64,000 bases of DNA from Chitinophagales bacterium (GCA_020636505.1 JACJXR010000009.1:39362-103361), one strand, 5' to 3'. Positions 44,226 to 53,376 are shown, counted from the first letter of the stretch. The notes: a model not told the origin generated them from the sequence alone. Translations and numbers: made by a program.

Positions 44226-44731
44226 TACTTAATATTCAAATTGCGGTTGAATTGAATCATTTTCAATGCTGTGATGGCGGCTTCTTCTCCTTTGTGCCCA
44301 TGTGCGCCGCCGAGACGCTCCCAAGCCTGCTGTTCATTATCCAATGTCAGTACACCGAAAATGACAGGTATGGGTAGAGTGGTATTCAGCAATGTTATGC
44401 CTTCAGTCACTGCTTTGCATACATATTCAAAATGTGGAGTGCCACCACGTATCACAGCTCCGAATGCGATGATGGCTTCGGGTGCATTATCACTGTGTTG
44501 AGTAGCCTCGAACAATTGTTTACACGCATATGGCAACTCAAAACTACCGGGTACAGCCATCTTATGTGTAATGCTACATTCCAACTTGTTCAGTATGCGT
44601 TCTGCACCTGCATTTTGCTCTGTGGTTATCTTATCGTTCCACTCGGTGTATACAATGGCCACACGAGCACCACGTATGCTTTCGAGCATTGATAGGTCCA
44701 AAAGTGCGTTACTGTCTTGAGATTGAGCCAT
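44225..44731 (-). CDS. ribH: 6,7-dimethyl-8-ribityllumazine synthase
   Basis: A 168-residue lumazine synthase, the penultimate enzyme of riboflavin synthesis. Visible motifs are the N-terminal WNDKIT (about 30), VPGSFELPYA (about 58-67), the substrate motif GAVIRGGTPHFEYV (about 90-103) and the catalytic-site GVLT region with H-G-H-K-GEEA (138-146). It partners RibD at 15794-16864. The stop overlaps the LutA-like start. A terminator separates it from the TPR gene upstream. Confidence 0.95.
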   Translation of the reverse strand: MAQSQDSNALLDLSMLESIRGARVAIVYTEWNDKITTEQNAGAERILNKLECSITHKMAVPGSFELPYACKQLFEATQHSDNAPEAIIAFGAVIRGGTPHFEYVCKAVTEGITLLNTTLPIPVIFGVLTLDNEQQAWERLGGAHGHKGEEAAITALKMIQFNRNLNIK

Positions 44732-44737
44732 GGATAA

Positions 44738-44776
44738 AAAAATCCCCTTTTAAGCCGTAAAGGTAAAAAGGGGAGC
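44738..44776 (-). terminator. terminator of the TPR protein gene
   Basis: CCCCTTTT (44745-44752) pairs with AAAAGGGG (44767-44774) around a 14-base loop, with T7 after it on the minus strand, just before the ribH ATG. It could also act as an attenuator for ribH. Confidence 0.7.
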
Positions 44777-44800
44777 GCAATTTATTAATCTTAATAATCC

Positions 44801-45469
44801 TTAATCTATTTCACCCAGGCGAGCAAGGTTCAAATCAACGTTTTGAGCTTGCATGCTACGAGGGTATTTTTCTTTGATGGCCTTGTAAGCCGCTTTTGCT
44901 TTTTCAGGCTGATTGTTCATTTCGTAAGCAACACCCAAACGCTCGTAATACAAAGGAGCAACCACATTATCGTTGGCGCTTACTGCTTTCTCATACTCGC
45001 TGATACCGTCTTTCACTTTATTGGTCTCCATATAAGCATCGCCCAAAGTACCATGAGCCATATTGCCTACCAGTGTACCGCTACCGTTAAAATCTTCCAA
45101 ATGTTTGATAGCTTGGTTGAAATCACCTTTTTTAAGGTATATCACACCTGCATAGTAGTTGCAAAGATTAGCAGAAGGAGTACCGCTGTATTTTCTCATT
45201 ATTTTCAAGAAACCGGGGTTTTGAGCATCGCCGTTCAAGGCAAGGTCCAAAGAGTCTATGGAGAACATACGCTGTGCGTAAGCCATGCTTGCAGCCGCTT
45301 TCTCCACACGTGGAGCACGATAAAGGTTGAAGTAAGCCACAATAGCTACAACCACCGCCAACACTATTGTTGTGATGGTATTGACACGCTTCTTGTTCTG
45401 CTCGTAATAGGCCGTCAGATTATCCAGAGGATTCTTTTCACCGGACTTGTTTGTTACATTTTTTGCCAT
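44801..45469 (-). CDS. membrane-anchored TPR protein
   Basis: A 222-residue protein with a short cytosolic N-terminus, one membrane segment (about 29-48), and tetratricopeptide repeats (about 100-215, with YYAGVIYLKKGDFNQAIKHLE and YERLGVAYEMNNQPEKAKAAYKAI). The topology resembles YfgM/BamD-like helper proteins of the periplasm. Downstream of pdhA by 58 bases, with its own terminator. Partner unknown. Confidence 0.82.
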   Translation of the reverse strand: MAKNVTNKSGEKNPLDNLTAYYEQNKKRVNTITTIVLAVVVAIVAYFNLYRAPRVEKAAASMAYAQRMFSIDSLDLALNGDAQNPGFLKIMRKYSGTPSANLCNYYAGVIYLKKGDFNQAIKHLEDFNGSGTLVGNMAHGTLGDAYMETNKVKDGISEYEKAVSANDNVVAPLYYERLGVAYEMNNQPEKAKAAYKAIKEKYPRSMQAQNVDLNLARLGEID

Positions 45470-45527
45470 ATTATTTCCTTTACAGGATTTATTTTCTGTT
45501 AGTTATTGATGGTTATGAATTTCAAGC

Positions 45528-46523
45528 TTAATCTGTAATGTATGGGTAGTCGTCTTCTACGTATATGTCTTTGAATATCTCGCTGTCGTCAGGATATGGA
45601 CTGTCTTCGGCAAACTGAACCGATTCAGCAACTTCTTGCATCACCTTCTCGTTTATCTGCTCTATTTCGTCCTCAGTAGCCCAATTGTTGTCCATGATGG
45701 TTTTCAATACAACATTTATAGGGTCTTTATCCTTGTATTCTTCCACTTCTTCTTTGGTACGATACTTGGCAGGGTCACTCATGGAGTGTCCCACATAGCG
45801 GTAAGTATTGATTTCCAAGAATGTTGGGCCGCCTTGTTCTTTGGCACGTTTTACAGCACGCTCTATGGCACGATGTACATCTTCAGGGCTCATACCGTCA
45901 ACAGTATCGCCCGGCATATCATATGCATCAGCCAGTTTTACTATCTCCAATGTTTTGGAAGTACGCTCCACAGAAGTACCCATGGCGTATTTGTTGTTCT
46001 CAACGATGAAAACAACCGGAAGTTGCCATAGCATGGCCATGTTGAATGTTTCGTGCAAAAGTCCTTGACGAGCAGCACCGTCACCGAAGAAACAGATGGT
46101 GGCTCTGTTGTCGCCATTGTATTTGTCGGCCATCGCGATACCTGCACCTAAACCTATTTGACCGCCCACGATACCGTGGCCGCCGAAAAAGCGTTTTTCT
46201 TTGCTGAAGAAGTGCATACTACCGCCTTTACCTTTGGTACAGCCTGTGGCCTTGCCGAAAAGCTCAGCCATACATTCTTTGGCGGGTATACCTTTAGCAA
46301 TCGCCAAGGCGTGGTCGCGATATGCTGTGATTACGTTATCGTCGTCGGCAATGGCGGTCATAGTACCTGCCGCTACTGCTTCTTGTCCGATATACAGGTG
46401 GCAGAAACCACGTATCTTCTGCATACCGTAAAGCTGACCTGCCTTCTCTTCGAAGCGGCGCATAAGCAGCATTATCTCGTACCAGTATAAATATGTCTCC
46501 TTTCCGAAGGGTGTCTTAGCCAC
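45528..46523 (-). CDS. pdhA: pyruvate dehydrogenase E1 component, alpha subunit
   Basis: A 331-residue thiamine-diphosphate enzyme. The ThDP motif runs from FGDGAARQG (about 146-154) to ENN (about 173-175). The GHSMSDPAKYRT region (around 247-258) is the usual phosphorylation-loop sequence. Together with the E1-beta and E2 (elsewhere) and the E3 at 26577-27983 it forms the complex that makes acetyl-CoA. The start codon is GTG at 46523. Divergent from recF. Confidence 0.96.
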   Translation of the reverse strand: MAKTPFGKETYLYWYEIMLLMRRFEEKAGQLYGMQKIRGFCHLYIGQEAVAAGTMTAIADDDNVITAYRDHALAIAKGIPAKECMAELFGKATGCTKGKGGSMHFFSKEKRFFGGHGIVGGQIGLGAGIAMADKYNGDNRATICFFGDGAARQGLLHETFNMAMLWQLPVVFIVENNKYAMGTSVERTSKTLEIVKLADAYDMPGDTVDGMSPEDVHRAIERAVKRAKEQGGPTFLEINTYRYVGHSMSDPAKYRTKEEVEEYKDKDPINVVLKTIMDNNWATEDEIEQINEKVMQEVAESVQFAEDSPYPDDSEIFKDIYVEDDYPYITD

Positions 46524-46530
46524 TATTGTC

Positions 46531-46538
46531 TAAATTTG
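46531..46538 (+). promoter_or_regulatory. minus-7 promoter box of recF (TAAATTTG)
   Basis: Exact TAnnTTTG match in the 47-base gap between divergent pdhA and recF, 32 bases before the recF TTG. Confidence 0.45.
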
Positions 46539-46570
46539 TGCGAATTTAGAAAAATTTCGCTCGTTTCCGT

Positions 46571-47635
46571 TTGAAAACGTTAAAGAAAATAACATTAACT
46601 CAATTCCGCAACTATTCTACCGCAAGTTACGGCTTTTCCAGTCGTATTACCTGCATTACGGGAGCCAATGGTAGCGGCAAAACCAATATGTTGGATGCGG
46701 TTTACTATTTGTGCTATACCAAAAGCTACTTTACCGGGGTGCAGCAGAGTAGTGTACAACAAGGAACAGATGGTTTTCGGGTGCATGGAGCCTTTGAAAA
46801 CGAGGAAATAGTATGTAAGTGGAAGGACGGTAAAAAGGAGCTCACTGCCAATGATGTACCTTATGATAAGGTAACCGACCATATCGGTAAATATGCGGCC
46901 GTTATGATTGCTCCTGACGACTTGGAGCTGATAAACGGTGGTAGTGAACAGCGTCGGAAGTGGGTGGATAGCATCCTTTGCCAGACCGATAGAGAATATC
47001 TGGAGAAGTTATTGCAATATCAGCGTGTGTTGCAGCAGCGCAATGCCTGGTTGAAAAAAGAAGCACAAAAACCGACAAACGACTTTACCGAGCTTGAGTT
47101 CTACAATGGTAAACTGGTACAGAACGGTACATACATATTTCAACAAAGAGAGTTGTTTTTAACACGTCTGATGCCTTTGTTGGAACAATATTACAGTACA
47201 CTTTCGCAAGGCAAGGAGCAGCCTGTGGTTACTTACAACAGCCATTTGCAACAGTCAGAAATGAAACAACTGCTTGACAAGAATCTAAGCAACGACCTGC
47301 AAATGCAGCGCACTTTGAAAGGAATACACAAGGACGATTGGGACTTTGGTCTTAATGATATGCCGCTTAAGCAATTTGCATCTCAAGGGCAAAAGAAGAG
47401 CTTTCTGTTTGCACTTAAGTTGGCTCAATACAGCTATTTGGAAAAGGAGCAGGGTAGTTTGCCGATGCTGTTGTTGGACGATATATTCGAGAAATTGGAC
47501 GACAATCGCATTAAGGCACTCATGAATATCATACGTAGTGCGGACTTCGGCCAAGTGTTTTTGACCGATACTGATAAAGAACGTGTATCGCAAGCATTTG
47601 GCGATGCTGCAGATATTGGGTTTATTGAGCTTTAG
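46571..47635 (+). CDS. recF: DNA replication and repair protein RecF
   Basis: A 354-residue SMC-like ATPase for gap repair. Walker A ITGANGSGKTNML is at about 29-41, the signature region near 290, and Walker B LLLDDIFEKLD near 300. The start is TTG at 46571 (family N-terminus MKTLKKITLTQFRNY fits directly). It is not next to dnaA/dnaN here. AT-rich lipoprotein gene follows. Confidence 0.95.
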   Translation: MKTLKKITLTQFRNYSTASYGFSSRITCITGANGSGKTNMLDAVYYLCYTKSYFTGVQQSSVQQGTDGFRVHGAFENEEIVCKWKDGKKELTANDVPYDKVTDHIGKYAAVMIAPDDLELINGGSEQRRKWVDSILCQTDREYLEKLLQYQRVLQQRNAWLKKEAQKPTNDFTELEFYNGKLVQNGTYIFQQRELFLTRLMPLLEQYYSTLSQGKEQPVVTYNSHLQQSEMKQLLDKNLSNDLQMQRTLKGIHKDDWDFGLNDMPLKQFASQGQKKSFLFALKLAQYSYLEKEQGSLPMLLLDDIFEKLDDNRIKALMNIIRSADFGQVFLTDTDKERVSQAFGDAADIGFIEL

Positions 47636-47694
47636 GGAATTCTTTTGCCAACGATTATATATTTTGCACTGTCAATATATTAAAACTTATACCT

Positions 47695-48576
47695 ATGTCC
47701 CGTACACAACCGTTTATCGTCACTATTTTAATATTAACAATATTGTATTCTTGTAATAAAGATGTTGTAACAAAACAATCCGTTGAACCTATAAAAGAAA
47801 TACAAACACCGGCATCTTCCCCAACTCCTACCAACCCTGTAATTAATACTCCCATTCAAGAACTCAGGTTCACTGAAATTGGACAGCCTTTAGTTCTATA
47901 TTATAATAGTTGGGACGGAAATTACCCCAATTGGGGATACTCCAATATTAATCAAGGTGAATATTATCACAATTATAGTCATAGAGTAAAGGGCATAACG
48001 GCTCTGACGATACATGTTGGGGAAAATGATCTTTTTACTAATAATATTACTAAAGAGTTGTACAATAATCCGAAAAACAAAAAGTTCACTCCACAATTTT
48101 GGGTAAATGAAAAGTTTGCCATGGATAAAGAGGCAAACAAAATTAATTTATGTAACTCTGATGAAGTAATATATGAAACTGTCAAAAGTGAAAAGCTTAA
48201 TACGGATAAACCTTATTTGGCTGCAAGAATTTTAGGCGATAGTCTTGGGGAAATAAAAGTAGAATATGGTGTAAAGTATCGAGGATTAGTATCAAGTAAT
48301 AAACACTACATCATGGCGTACCTAGCAGAGGATAGTGTAAGACCCCCAAACAATTCTATTCGTTATGATGGTATACTTAGAGCTGCAGCTGATGGTGCAT
48401 ATGGTACTCCCTTTACAGAAACCGACCTAAATGAAAATGTCTTTATTCGCACTGCTACATTTGATATAGCTGATTATAATAAAGATGAATTATACATTGT
48501 TATTGCATTATGGGATAAAGATGCCCAAAATAACTACAATGCAATATGCGGCTACCACGTAAAAGTAAACCAGTAG
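47695..48576 (+). CDS. AT-rich lipoprotein of unknown function
   Basis: A 293-residue lipoprotein (lipobox ILYSC, C20) with a Pro/Thr/Ser linker (residues 25-52) and a Tyr/Asn-rich beta domain I do not recognise. Two sampled 60-base stretches have 32 and 27 percent G+C against 52 percent in a recF stretch, so the gene looks recently acquired or under loose selection. Confidence 0.7.
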   Translation: MSRTQPFIVTILILTILYSCNKDVVTKQSVEPIKEIQTPASSPTPTNPVINTPIQELRFTEIGQPLVLYYNSWDGNYPNWGYSNINQGEYYHNYSHRVKGITALTIHVGENDLFTNNITKELYNNPKNKKFTPQFWVNEKFAMDKEANKINLCNSDEVIYETVKSEKLNTDKPYLAARILGDSLGEIKVEYGVKYRGLVSSNKHYIMAYLAEDSVRPPNNSIRYDGILRAAADGAYGTPFTETDLNENVFIRTATFDIADYNKDELYIVIALWDKDAQNNYNAICGYHVKVNQ

Positions 48577-48608
48577 CAACGCAATATATTGACAAATAAC
48601 CTTTGGTG

Positions 48609-48719
48609 TTATGCTTTCTTTTTTCTGACCACTTGCAACCCTACACGGGCGATAAGTGTAATGGCCACCAATGAAATGAATATCCAATAAGAGCTCTCAA
48701 TGTTATCCAATACTTCCAT
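48609..48719 (-). CDS. possible 36-residue single-span membrane peptide
   Basis: In a 338-base gap, a minus-strand frame gives 36 residues (start MEVLDNIESSYWIF, end VVRKKKA) with one hydrophobic segment (about 11-29) and a basic C-terminal end, the layout of small membrane proteins. The ATG is at 48719. It is supported only by its composition; no family is recognised. Confidence 0.4.
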   Translation of the reverse strand: MEVLDNIESSYWIFISLVAITLIARVGLQVVRKKKA

Positions 48720-48889
48720 ATGTGTTTGTCGTTTGCTGTAATTAGGAACATGAATTTACTTTTTATATATGAAAATACTATACCCCGTAGAGGGGGAAAT
48801 TGTGGATATGTTGAAATGCAGCCGCAAATAATCTCATTGATGAATATGCCTAATTTTGTCTGAACCTTTCTATTTCGGTTATTCTGTGT

Positions 48890-48897
48890 TATTTTTG
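48890..48897 (+). promoter_or_regulatory. minus-7 promoter box of pyrR (TATTTTTG)
   Basis: Exact TAnnTTTG match whose last base is the first base of the in-frame GTG at 48897, so if it is used the pyrR start must be the later TTG at 48915. Confidence 0.5.
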
Positions 48898-48914
48898 TGC
48901 AAATTCACGGTTTT

Positions 48915-49442
48915 TTGAAGACCCTGCTCGATCATAATCAACTCAACATTACACTGCAGCGGTTAGCACACCAGCTGATTGAAAACCATCTTCATTTCGA
49001 GAATACAGCATTGATAGGTATACAGCCGAGAGGTGTCCTTTTATCGGACCGAATTGCCACACTTGTAAAGAAAATAACCAAACAGAAGAATATAGACTAT
49101 GGTAAGCTCGATATAACATTCTATCGTGACGACTTGCATACAAACGAGCTGCATGTACCACGCAAGACGGATATTGAGTTCAGCATAGAAGGCAGAAATG
49201 TGGTGCTGATAGACGATGTGCTACATACGGGTCGTACCATACGCTCAGCGATGGATGCTCTGATAGATTTCGGAAGACCGAAATCGGTAGAGCTGTTGGT
49301 GTTGATAGACCGTCGATTCAGCCGAGAACTACCTGTACAGCCTGATTATATAGGCCATACAGTGGATACTATCATGACGCAGAAAGTAAAAGTGTATTGG
49401 CAAGAACAGGATAAAAAGGATGAGGTGGTACTCATCGATTAA
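48915..49442 (+). CDS. pyrR: bifunctional pyr operon regulator / uracil phosphoribosyltransferase
   Basis: A 175-residue PyrR-like phosphoribosyltransferase. The PRPP loop VVLIDDVLHTGRTIRSAMDAL and the flanking motifs IGIQPRG and DITFYRDDL are clear. In other bacteria PyrR controls the pyr operon by RNA attenuation and has weak UPRT activity. TTG 48915 is chosen because a promoter box ends at GTG 48897. pyrB follows after 16 bases. No classical PyrR attenuator hairpin was seen upstream. Confidence 0.9.
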   Translation: MKTLLDHNQLNITLQRLAHQLIENHLHFENTALIGIQPRGVLLSDRIATLVKKITKQKNIDYGKLDITFYRDDLHTNELHVPRKTDIEFSIEGRNVVLIDDVLHTGRTIRSAMDALIDFGRPKSVELLVLIDRRFSRELPVQPDYIGHTVDTIMTQKVKVYWQEQDKKDEVVLID

Positions 49443-49458
49443 TATAAACAAGAGATAA

Positions 49459-50409
49459 ATGTCGTTATCAGTAAAGCACTTGTTAGGTATTAAAGAACTG
49501 CAACCGGCAGATATACAGACTATTTTCCGCACAGCAGACAATTTCAAACAAGTATTACAACGACCAATCAAAAAAGTACCTACTCTGCGTGATACTACCA
49601 TTGCCAACATCTTTTTTGAAAACTCCACCCGAACACGCATCTCATTTGAACTTGCTGAAAAACGCCTCAGTGCCGATGTTGTGAATTTTTCAGCATCCGG
49701 TTCCTCTGTTTCCAAAGGAGAAACACTGATAGATACGGTGAACAACATATTGGCAATGAAGGTGGATATGGTGGTGATGCGACACTCAGCAAGCGGCGCA
49801 CCATGGTTCTTATCTCAGCATGTGGATGCAAGCATCATCAATGCGGGAGACGGAGTGAATGAGCATCCTACACAAGCATTATTGGACTCCTTCTCCATGA
49901 AAGAGGAGTTGATAAAGAAGGGATACAAAGGAGACTTGAAAGGTAAGCGTGTCGCAATAATCGGTGATATCATGCACTCCAGAGTCGCGCTGAGTAATAT
50001 CTTTTGCTTAAAGAAATTAGGAGCGGAGGTGATGGTTTCAGGCCCGCCGACACTCATACCCAAACATATACATGATCTTGGTGTGAAAGTGGAGTACAAT
50101 GTAAAGAAAGCACTGATGTGGTGCGACATTGCGAATGTGCTCCGTATACAACTTGAACGTCAAAACAAACCACTGTTCTCCACGCTACGCGAATACGCCT
50201 TGTTCTACGGCATCAACAAGCAAATGCTTGACGGTCTACAAAAAGACATCATCATTATGCACCCCGGACCCATAAACAGGGGAGTAGAGATAAGCTCTGA
50301 CGTTGCCGACAGCGAACAATCGATTATTCTTGATCAGGTTGAGAATGGGGTTGCGATTCGGATGGCTGTGATTTATCTGCTATCGGGAAAGCGGGATTTA
50401 GAAGCTTAA
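49459..50409 (+). CDS. pyrB: aspartate carbamoyltransferase catalytic subunit
   Basis: A 316-residue PyrB that joins carbamoyl phosphate and aspartate in pyrimidine synthesis. The carbamoyl-phosphate motif ENSTRTRISFE is near 54-64, with HPGPINRGVEI near 270. No pyrI regulatory gene follows; PyrR in front suggests regulation of expression instead. The last 86 bases overlap, on the opposite strand, the end of the GT39-like gene. Confidence 0.95.
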   Translation: MSLSVKHLLGIKELQPADIQTIFRTADNFKQVLQRPIKKVPTLRDTTIANIFFENSTRTRISFELAEKRLSADVVNFSASGSSVSKGETLIDTVNNILAMKVDMVVMRHSASGAPWFLSQHVDASIINAGDGVNEHPTQALLDSFSMKEELIKKGYKGDLKGKRVAIIGDIMHSRVALSNIFCLKKLGAEVMVSGPPTLIPKHIHDLGVKVEYNVKKALMWCDIANVLRIQLERQNKPLFSTLREYALFYGINKQMLDGLQKDIIIMHPGPINRGVEISSDVADSEQSIILDQVENGVAIRMAVIYLLSGKRDLEA

Positions 50410-51886
50410 AGTCGAAGTTCAACGGATATTTCCTCTTGTATATCTCGTACTGAGCAAGGTTTTCCTCGACTTGTTTGAACCCGAATCTTACCAACATATT
50501 TCGGAACTCATCCTTACAGACGTTATTGTATATAAGTGCATACTCTGCCTCATAATACACATGAGCCACCTCTATCTTATTGTAGCGTTGTAGATAAGCT
50601 AAAAATCCAAACTCTTTCTGTATTTCGTCGCACATACCCACTTTAGTATCTTCCGGTATGATGGCGGTCAGTTGTTTAATTTCATGTATCATTTCCTTGT
50701 CACGACCGGGTTGTCCGGCTTTGTTGCCAAGGTAGAATGCCAAGCTGACAAATGCTGCAAACACCGCAAGGTGGAATCGATTAAGTTTCTTACCCGATAT
50801 TCTCCATCTGTCGGTGACATTGATGAAATAAGGATATATGAACAATGACAATGCCAGTACATAATATGGTATGGATGGTATCAGGTAAAACGAGCGTTGT
50901 TTTAAGCTCAACATGATAGGAGCAGATGCAGATAATGCGATAAGCAGTATCAGCCATATCATACGTTTGTCGGTAGTAATAACTGATTTGTATCGTGCGA
51001 TCTTATTAAGTACCAAGATGAGGATACTGATAACGAATGCTGGTATCATCTCAACCAATAAGAAAGAGAATATTGCAAACCTACCTAAAGAACCGCCCGT
51101 AATCTCGCGTTTGCCCTCAAGCGCAGCCGACAATTGTTGCCCCATATATCTGTTGATACTTGCAGCAGCAGGTTCGTACTGCATCAGTATCACATATACA
51201 CCTACAACGACAGCAAGCATTATCATGCTTTGAGCAATGCCTTTCCCGATGCCTTTTAAACCTTTAGTATATATGATATGGTATAGGATCGGAGCTGCTA
51301 TCGGGAATGCACCGGGAGGGCCTTTTGTGAATATGGCACAAAAAGTAATAAGGCCTGCCAATGCCAATTTACCGTTTACGTTTTTATTACTCAGCAATGC
51401 GCTTAATACAGTAATGATAGCCAACAAGTCTATCAAACCCATGAAGGTGTCCAATATATTGTTGGTATAACTCCATATTACAGTTTGGATGAAACCCCAA
51501 AGCATTAATGGCAATACATAATTATATTTCTTATCGTCGGGCTGACGAATGACGTTCCAAAGCCTTTTTACGGCAAATACGGTTATCATCCATACAAGAA
51601 ATGAGAATATCTTCTCTGTGTAATATTGTTCGCCGAATATTTTAAAGAAAATGGCTTGTACACCAAACATAAGTGGAGGGTGTTCATTGAACACGCCATC
51701 GCCACGGTAATAAAGGTTCCAAAAGTCTCCTTTACCTATGGCAAGGTTTCTTGATATGGCCGCATATGTTGCTCCGTCCAAAAATATCCCTTCAGGCAAT
51801 AACCTGTCCAGTATCAACGTGGTAATGATGACACCTATGAATATATATATTACAAGCCGGGTGTTGTTTATATCGTCAATGCTCAA
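50324..51886 (-). CDS. GT39-like integral membrane glycosyltransferase
   Basis: A 520-residue protein with about 11 hydrophobic segments. The first periplasmic loop contains the DGATYAAISRN..EHPPLMF pattern of ArnT/PMT-family (GT39) enzymes, with acidic residues near the catalytic position. It probably adds a sugar from a lipid carrier to lipid A, a protein or a glycan. The start is TTG. The C-terminal extension (last 28 residues) is read antisense through the end of pyrB, possibly after loss of an earlier stop. Confidence 0.8.
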   Translation of the reverse strand: MSIDDINNTRLVIYIFIGVIITTLILDRLLPEGIFLDGATYAAISRNLAIGKGDFWNLYYRGDGVFNEHPPLMFGVQAIFFKIFGEQYYTEKIFSFLVWMITVFAVKRLWNVIRQPDDKKYNYVLPLMLWGFIQTVIWSYTNNILDTFMGLIDLLAIITVLSALLSNKNVNGKLALAGLITFCAIFTKGPPGAFPIAAPILYHIIYTKGLKGIGKGIAQSMIMLAVVVGVYVILMQYEPAAASINRYMGQQLSAALEGKREITGGSLGRFAIFSFLLVEMIPAFVISILILVLNKIARYKSVITTDKRMIWLILLIALSASAPIMLSLKQRSFYLIPSIPYYVLALSLFIYPYFINVTDRWRISGKKLNRFHLAVFAAFVSLAFYLGNKAGQPGRDKEMIHEIKQLTAIIPEDTKVGMCDEIQKEFGFLAYLQRYNKIEVAHVYYEAEYALIYNNVCKDEFRNMLVRFGFKQVEENLAQYEIYKRKYPLNFDFKLLNPAFPIADKSQPSESQPHSQPDQE

Positions 51887-52001
51887 CCGAGGGCAACTTT
51901 TTAAAAATCAGGGTAAAATACTACGAACGACGTAAAGATAAGAGGTTAAAAGCTATGTAATAAGTTTTTTTGATGATGCTTTATACTTTTAGCGCAATAT
52001 G

Positions 52002-52009
52002 TATCTTTG
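52002..52009 (+). promoter_or_regulatory. minus-7 promoter box of accD (TATCTTTG)
   Basis: Exact TAnnTTTG match 57 bases before the accD ATG. No minus-33 element at the expected distance. Confidence 0.4.
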
Positions 52010-52066
52010 TAAATTCGCGCATTGGATAATTATGGGTCCAAGACGTGAGTAACCAAAAATATTTCT

Positions 52067-52924
52067 ATGTCATCAACCTGGTTCAGGCGGATTAAGAAGG
52101 GGATACTAACAAGTACACACGAGAAGAAGGAAGCGCCGGATGGTCTGTGGCACAAATGCCCGGAATGTAAGCATACCTTGCTTGCCAAAGAGCTTGAAGG
52201 ACATTTTTATGTATGTCCCGAATGCAATTACCACAACAGGATCAACGCCAAAGAATACTTTCAATTCCTTTTTGATGAGCAGCAATACGAATTGTTGTTC
52301 GAAAATATATCTCCTGTTGACAAACTGGAGTTTGTGGACTTGAAGCCATACAACGAAAGGTTGGAAAGCGCGCAAAAGTCTACCGGATTGAAGGATGCAA
52401 TGAGTGTTGGTGTCGGCAATGTTGACGGTAAGAAACTGGTGATAGCATGTATGAACTTCAATTTCATTGGCGGGTCCATGGGCTCTGTGGTGGGAGAGAA
52501 GATAAGCCGTGGTACTGATTATGCCATTGAACATAAACTGCCATTCATGATCATCTCTAAGTCGGGTGGTGCTCGTATGATGGAGAGCGCTTTCTCCCTG
52601 ATGCAAATGGCCAAGACCTCTGCAAAACTCACGTTGCTGTCTAAAGCAGGACTTCCTTACATATCACTGATGACCGACCCTACAACAGGTGGCGTAACGG
52701 CATCATATGCTATGCTTGGCGATATCAACATCGCAGAGCCTAAGGCATTGATAGGTTTTGCCGGTCCTAGGGTGATAAAAGAGACCATCAAAAAGGACCT
52801 TCCGGACGGTTTCCAACGTTCAGAATTCTTGTTGGAGCATGGTTTCTTGGATTTCATAGTCAATCGTAAAGAGCTTAAACAAGAACTGGCCTCATCCATC
52901 AGCTGGTTTCTCAAAGACAAATAA
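52067..52924 (+). CDS. accD: acetyl-CoA carboxylase carboxyltransferase subunit beta
   Basis: A 285-residue AccD for the first step of fatty-acid synthesis. The N-terminal zinc ribbon has C31, C34, C50 and C53; the crotonase-fold carboxyltransferase domain contains GGARMMESAFSLMQMAKT. smpB begins 2 bases after its stop, so the two are probably in one transcript. Confidence 0.96.
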   Translation: MSSTWFRRIKKGILTSTHEKKEAPDGLWHKCPECKHTLLAKELEGHFYVCPECNYHNRINAKEYFQFLFDEQQYELLFENISPVDKLEFVDLKPYNERLESAQKSTGLKDAMSVGVGNVDGKKLVIACMNFNFIGGSMGSVVGEKISRGTDYAIEHKLPFMIISKSGGARMMESAFSLMQMAKTSAKLTLLSKAGLPYISLMTDPTTGGVTASYAMLGDINIAEPKALIGFAGPRVIKETIKKDLPDGFQRSEFLLEHGFLDFIVNRKELKQELASSISWFLKDK

Positions 52925-52926
52925 TC

Positions 52927-53376
52927 GTGGCTAACGACAAGGTATATATCAAGAACCGTCCTGCGACGTTTCAATATGCTATTGACGATAAGCTCACAGC
53001 AGGTATTGTATTGACGGGCTCAGAGATAAAGTCTGTCAGAGAGGGGAAGGTTAGTTTTAATGACAGTTACTGTTTTTTTCACAAGGGTGAACTTTGGATA
53101 AAGAGCTTGCACATTGCCGAATATGTGAACGCAGGTTACGCCGGTCACGACCCTACGCGTGAGCGTAAACTGTTGCTGAATAAGCGAGAATTGCGCAAAT
53201 GGGAGCAAAAGTTGAAGTCGAAAGGCTATACCATCGTTCCTTTGGCCTTGTTTACCACAGATAAAGGAATTGCTAAGCTGGAGATTGGCTTAGGTAAGGG
53301 TAAAAAGCTGCACGACAAGCGCGAAACCATCAAGCAACGCGATGCGGACAGAGACCTAAAGCGTTACTTGAAATAA
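52927..53376 (+). CDS. smpB: SsrA-binding protein
   Basis: A 149-residue SmpB that works with tmRNA in ribosome rescue. Family features are NRKARHDY-like N-terminus (here NRPATFQYAID), GTEIKSVREGKVSFNDSY and the basic C-terminal tail (LGKGKKLHDKRETIKQRD). Start GTG at 52927. Ends directly against the convergent saccharopine-dehydrogenase gene (53377). tmRNA is not in the window. Confidence 0.96.
   Translation: MANDKVYIKNRPATFQYAIDDKLTAGIVLTGSEIKSVREGKVSFNDSYCFFHKGELWIKSLHIAEYVNAGYAGHDPTRERKLLLNKRELRKWEQKLKSKGYTIVPLALFTTDKGIAKLEIGLGKGKKLHDKRETIKQRDADRDLKRYLK

Noticed and set aside
48783..48795. CCCC-GTAGA-GGGG hairpin before pyrR
   Set aside because: It is too small, lacks a T-run, and shows no PyrR-binding loop pattern, so it was not called an attenuator.
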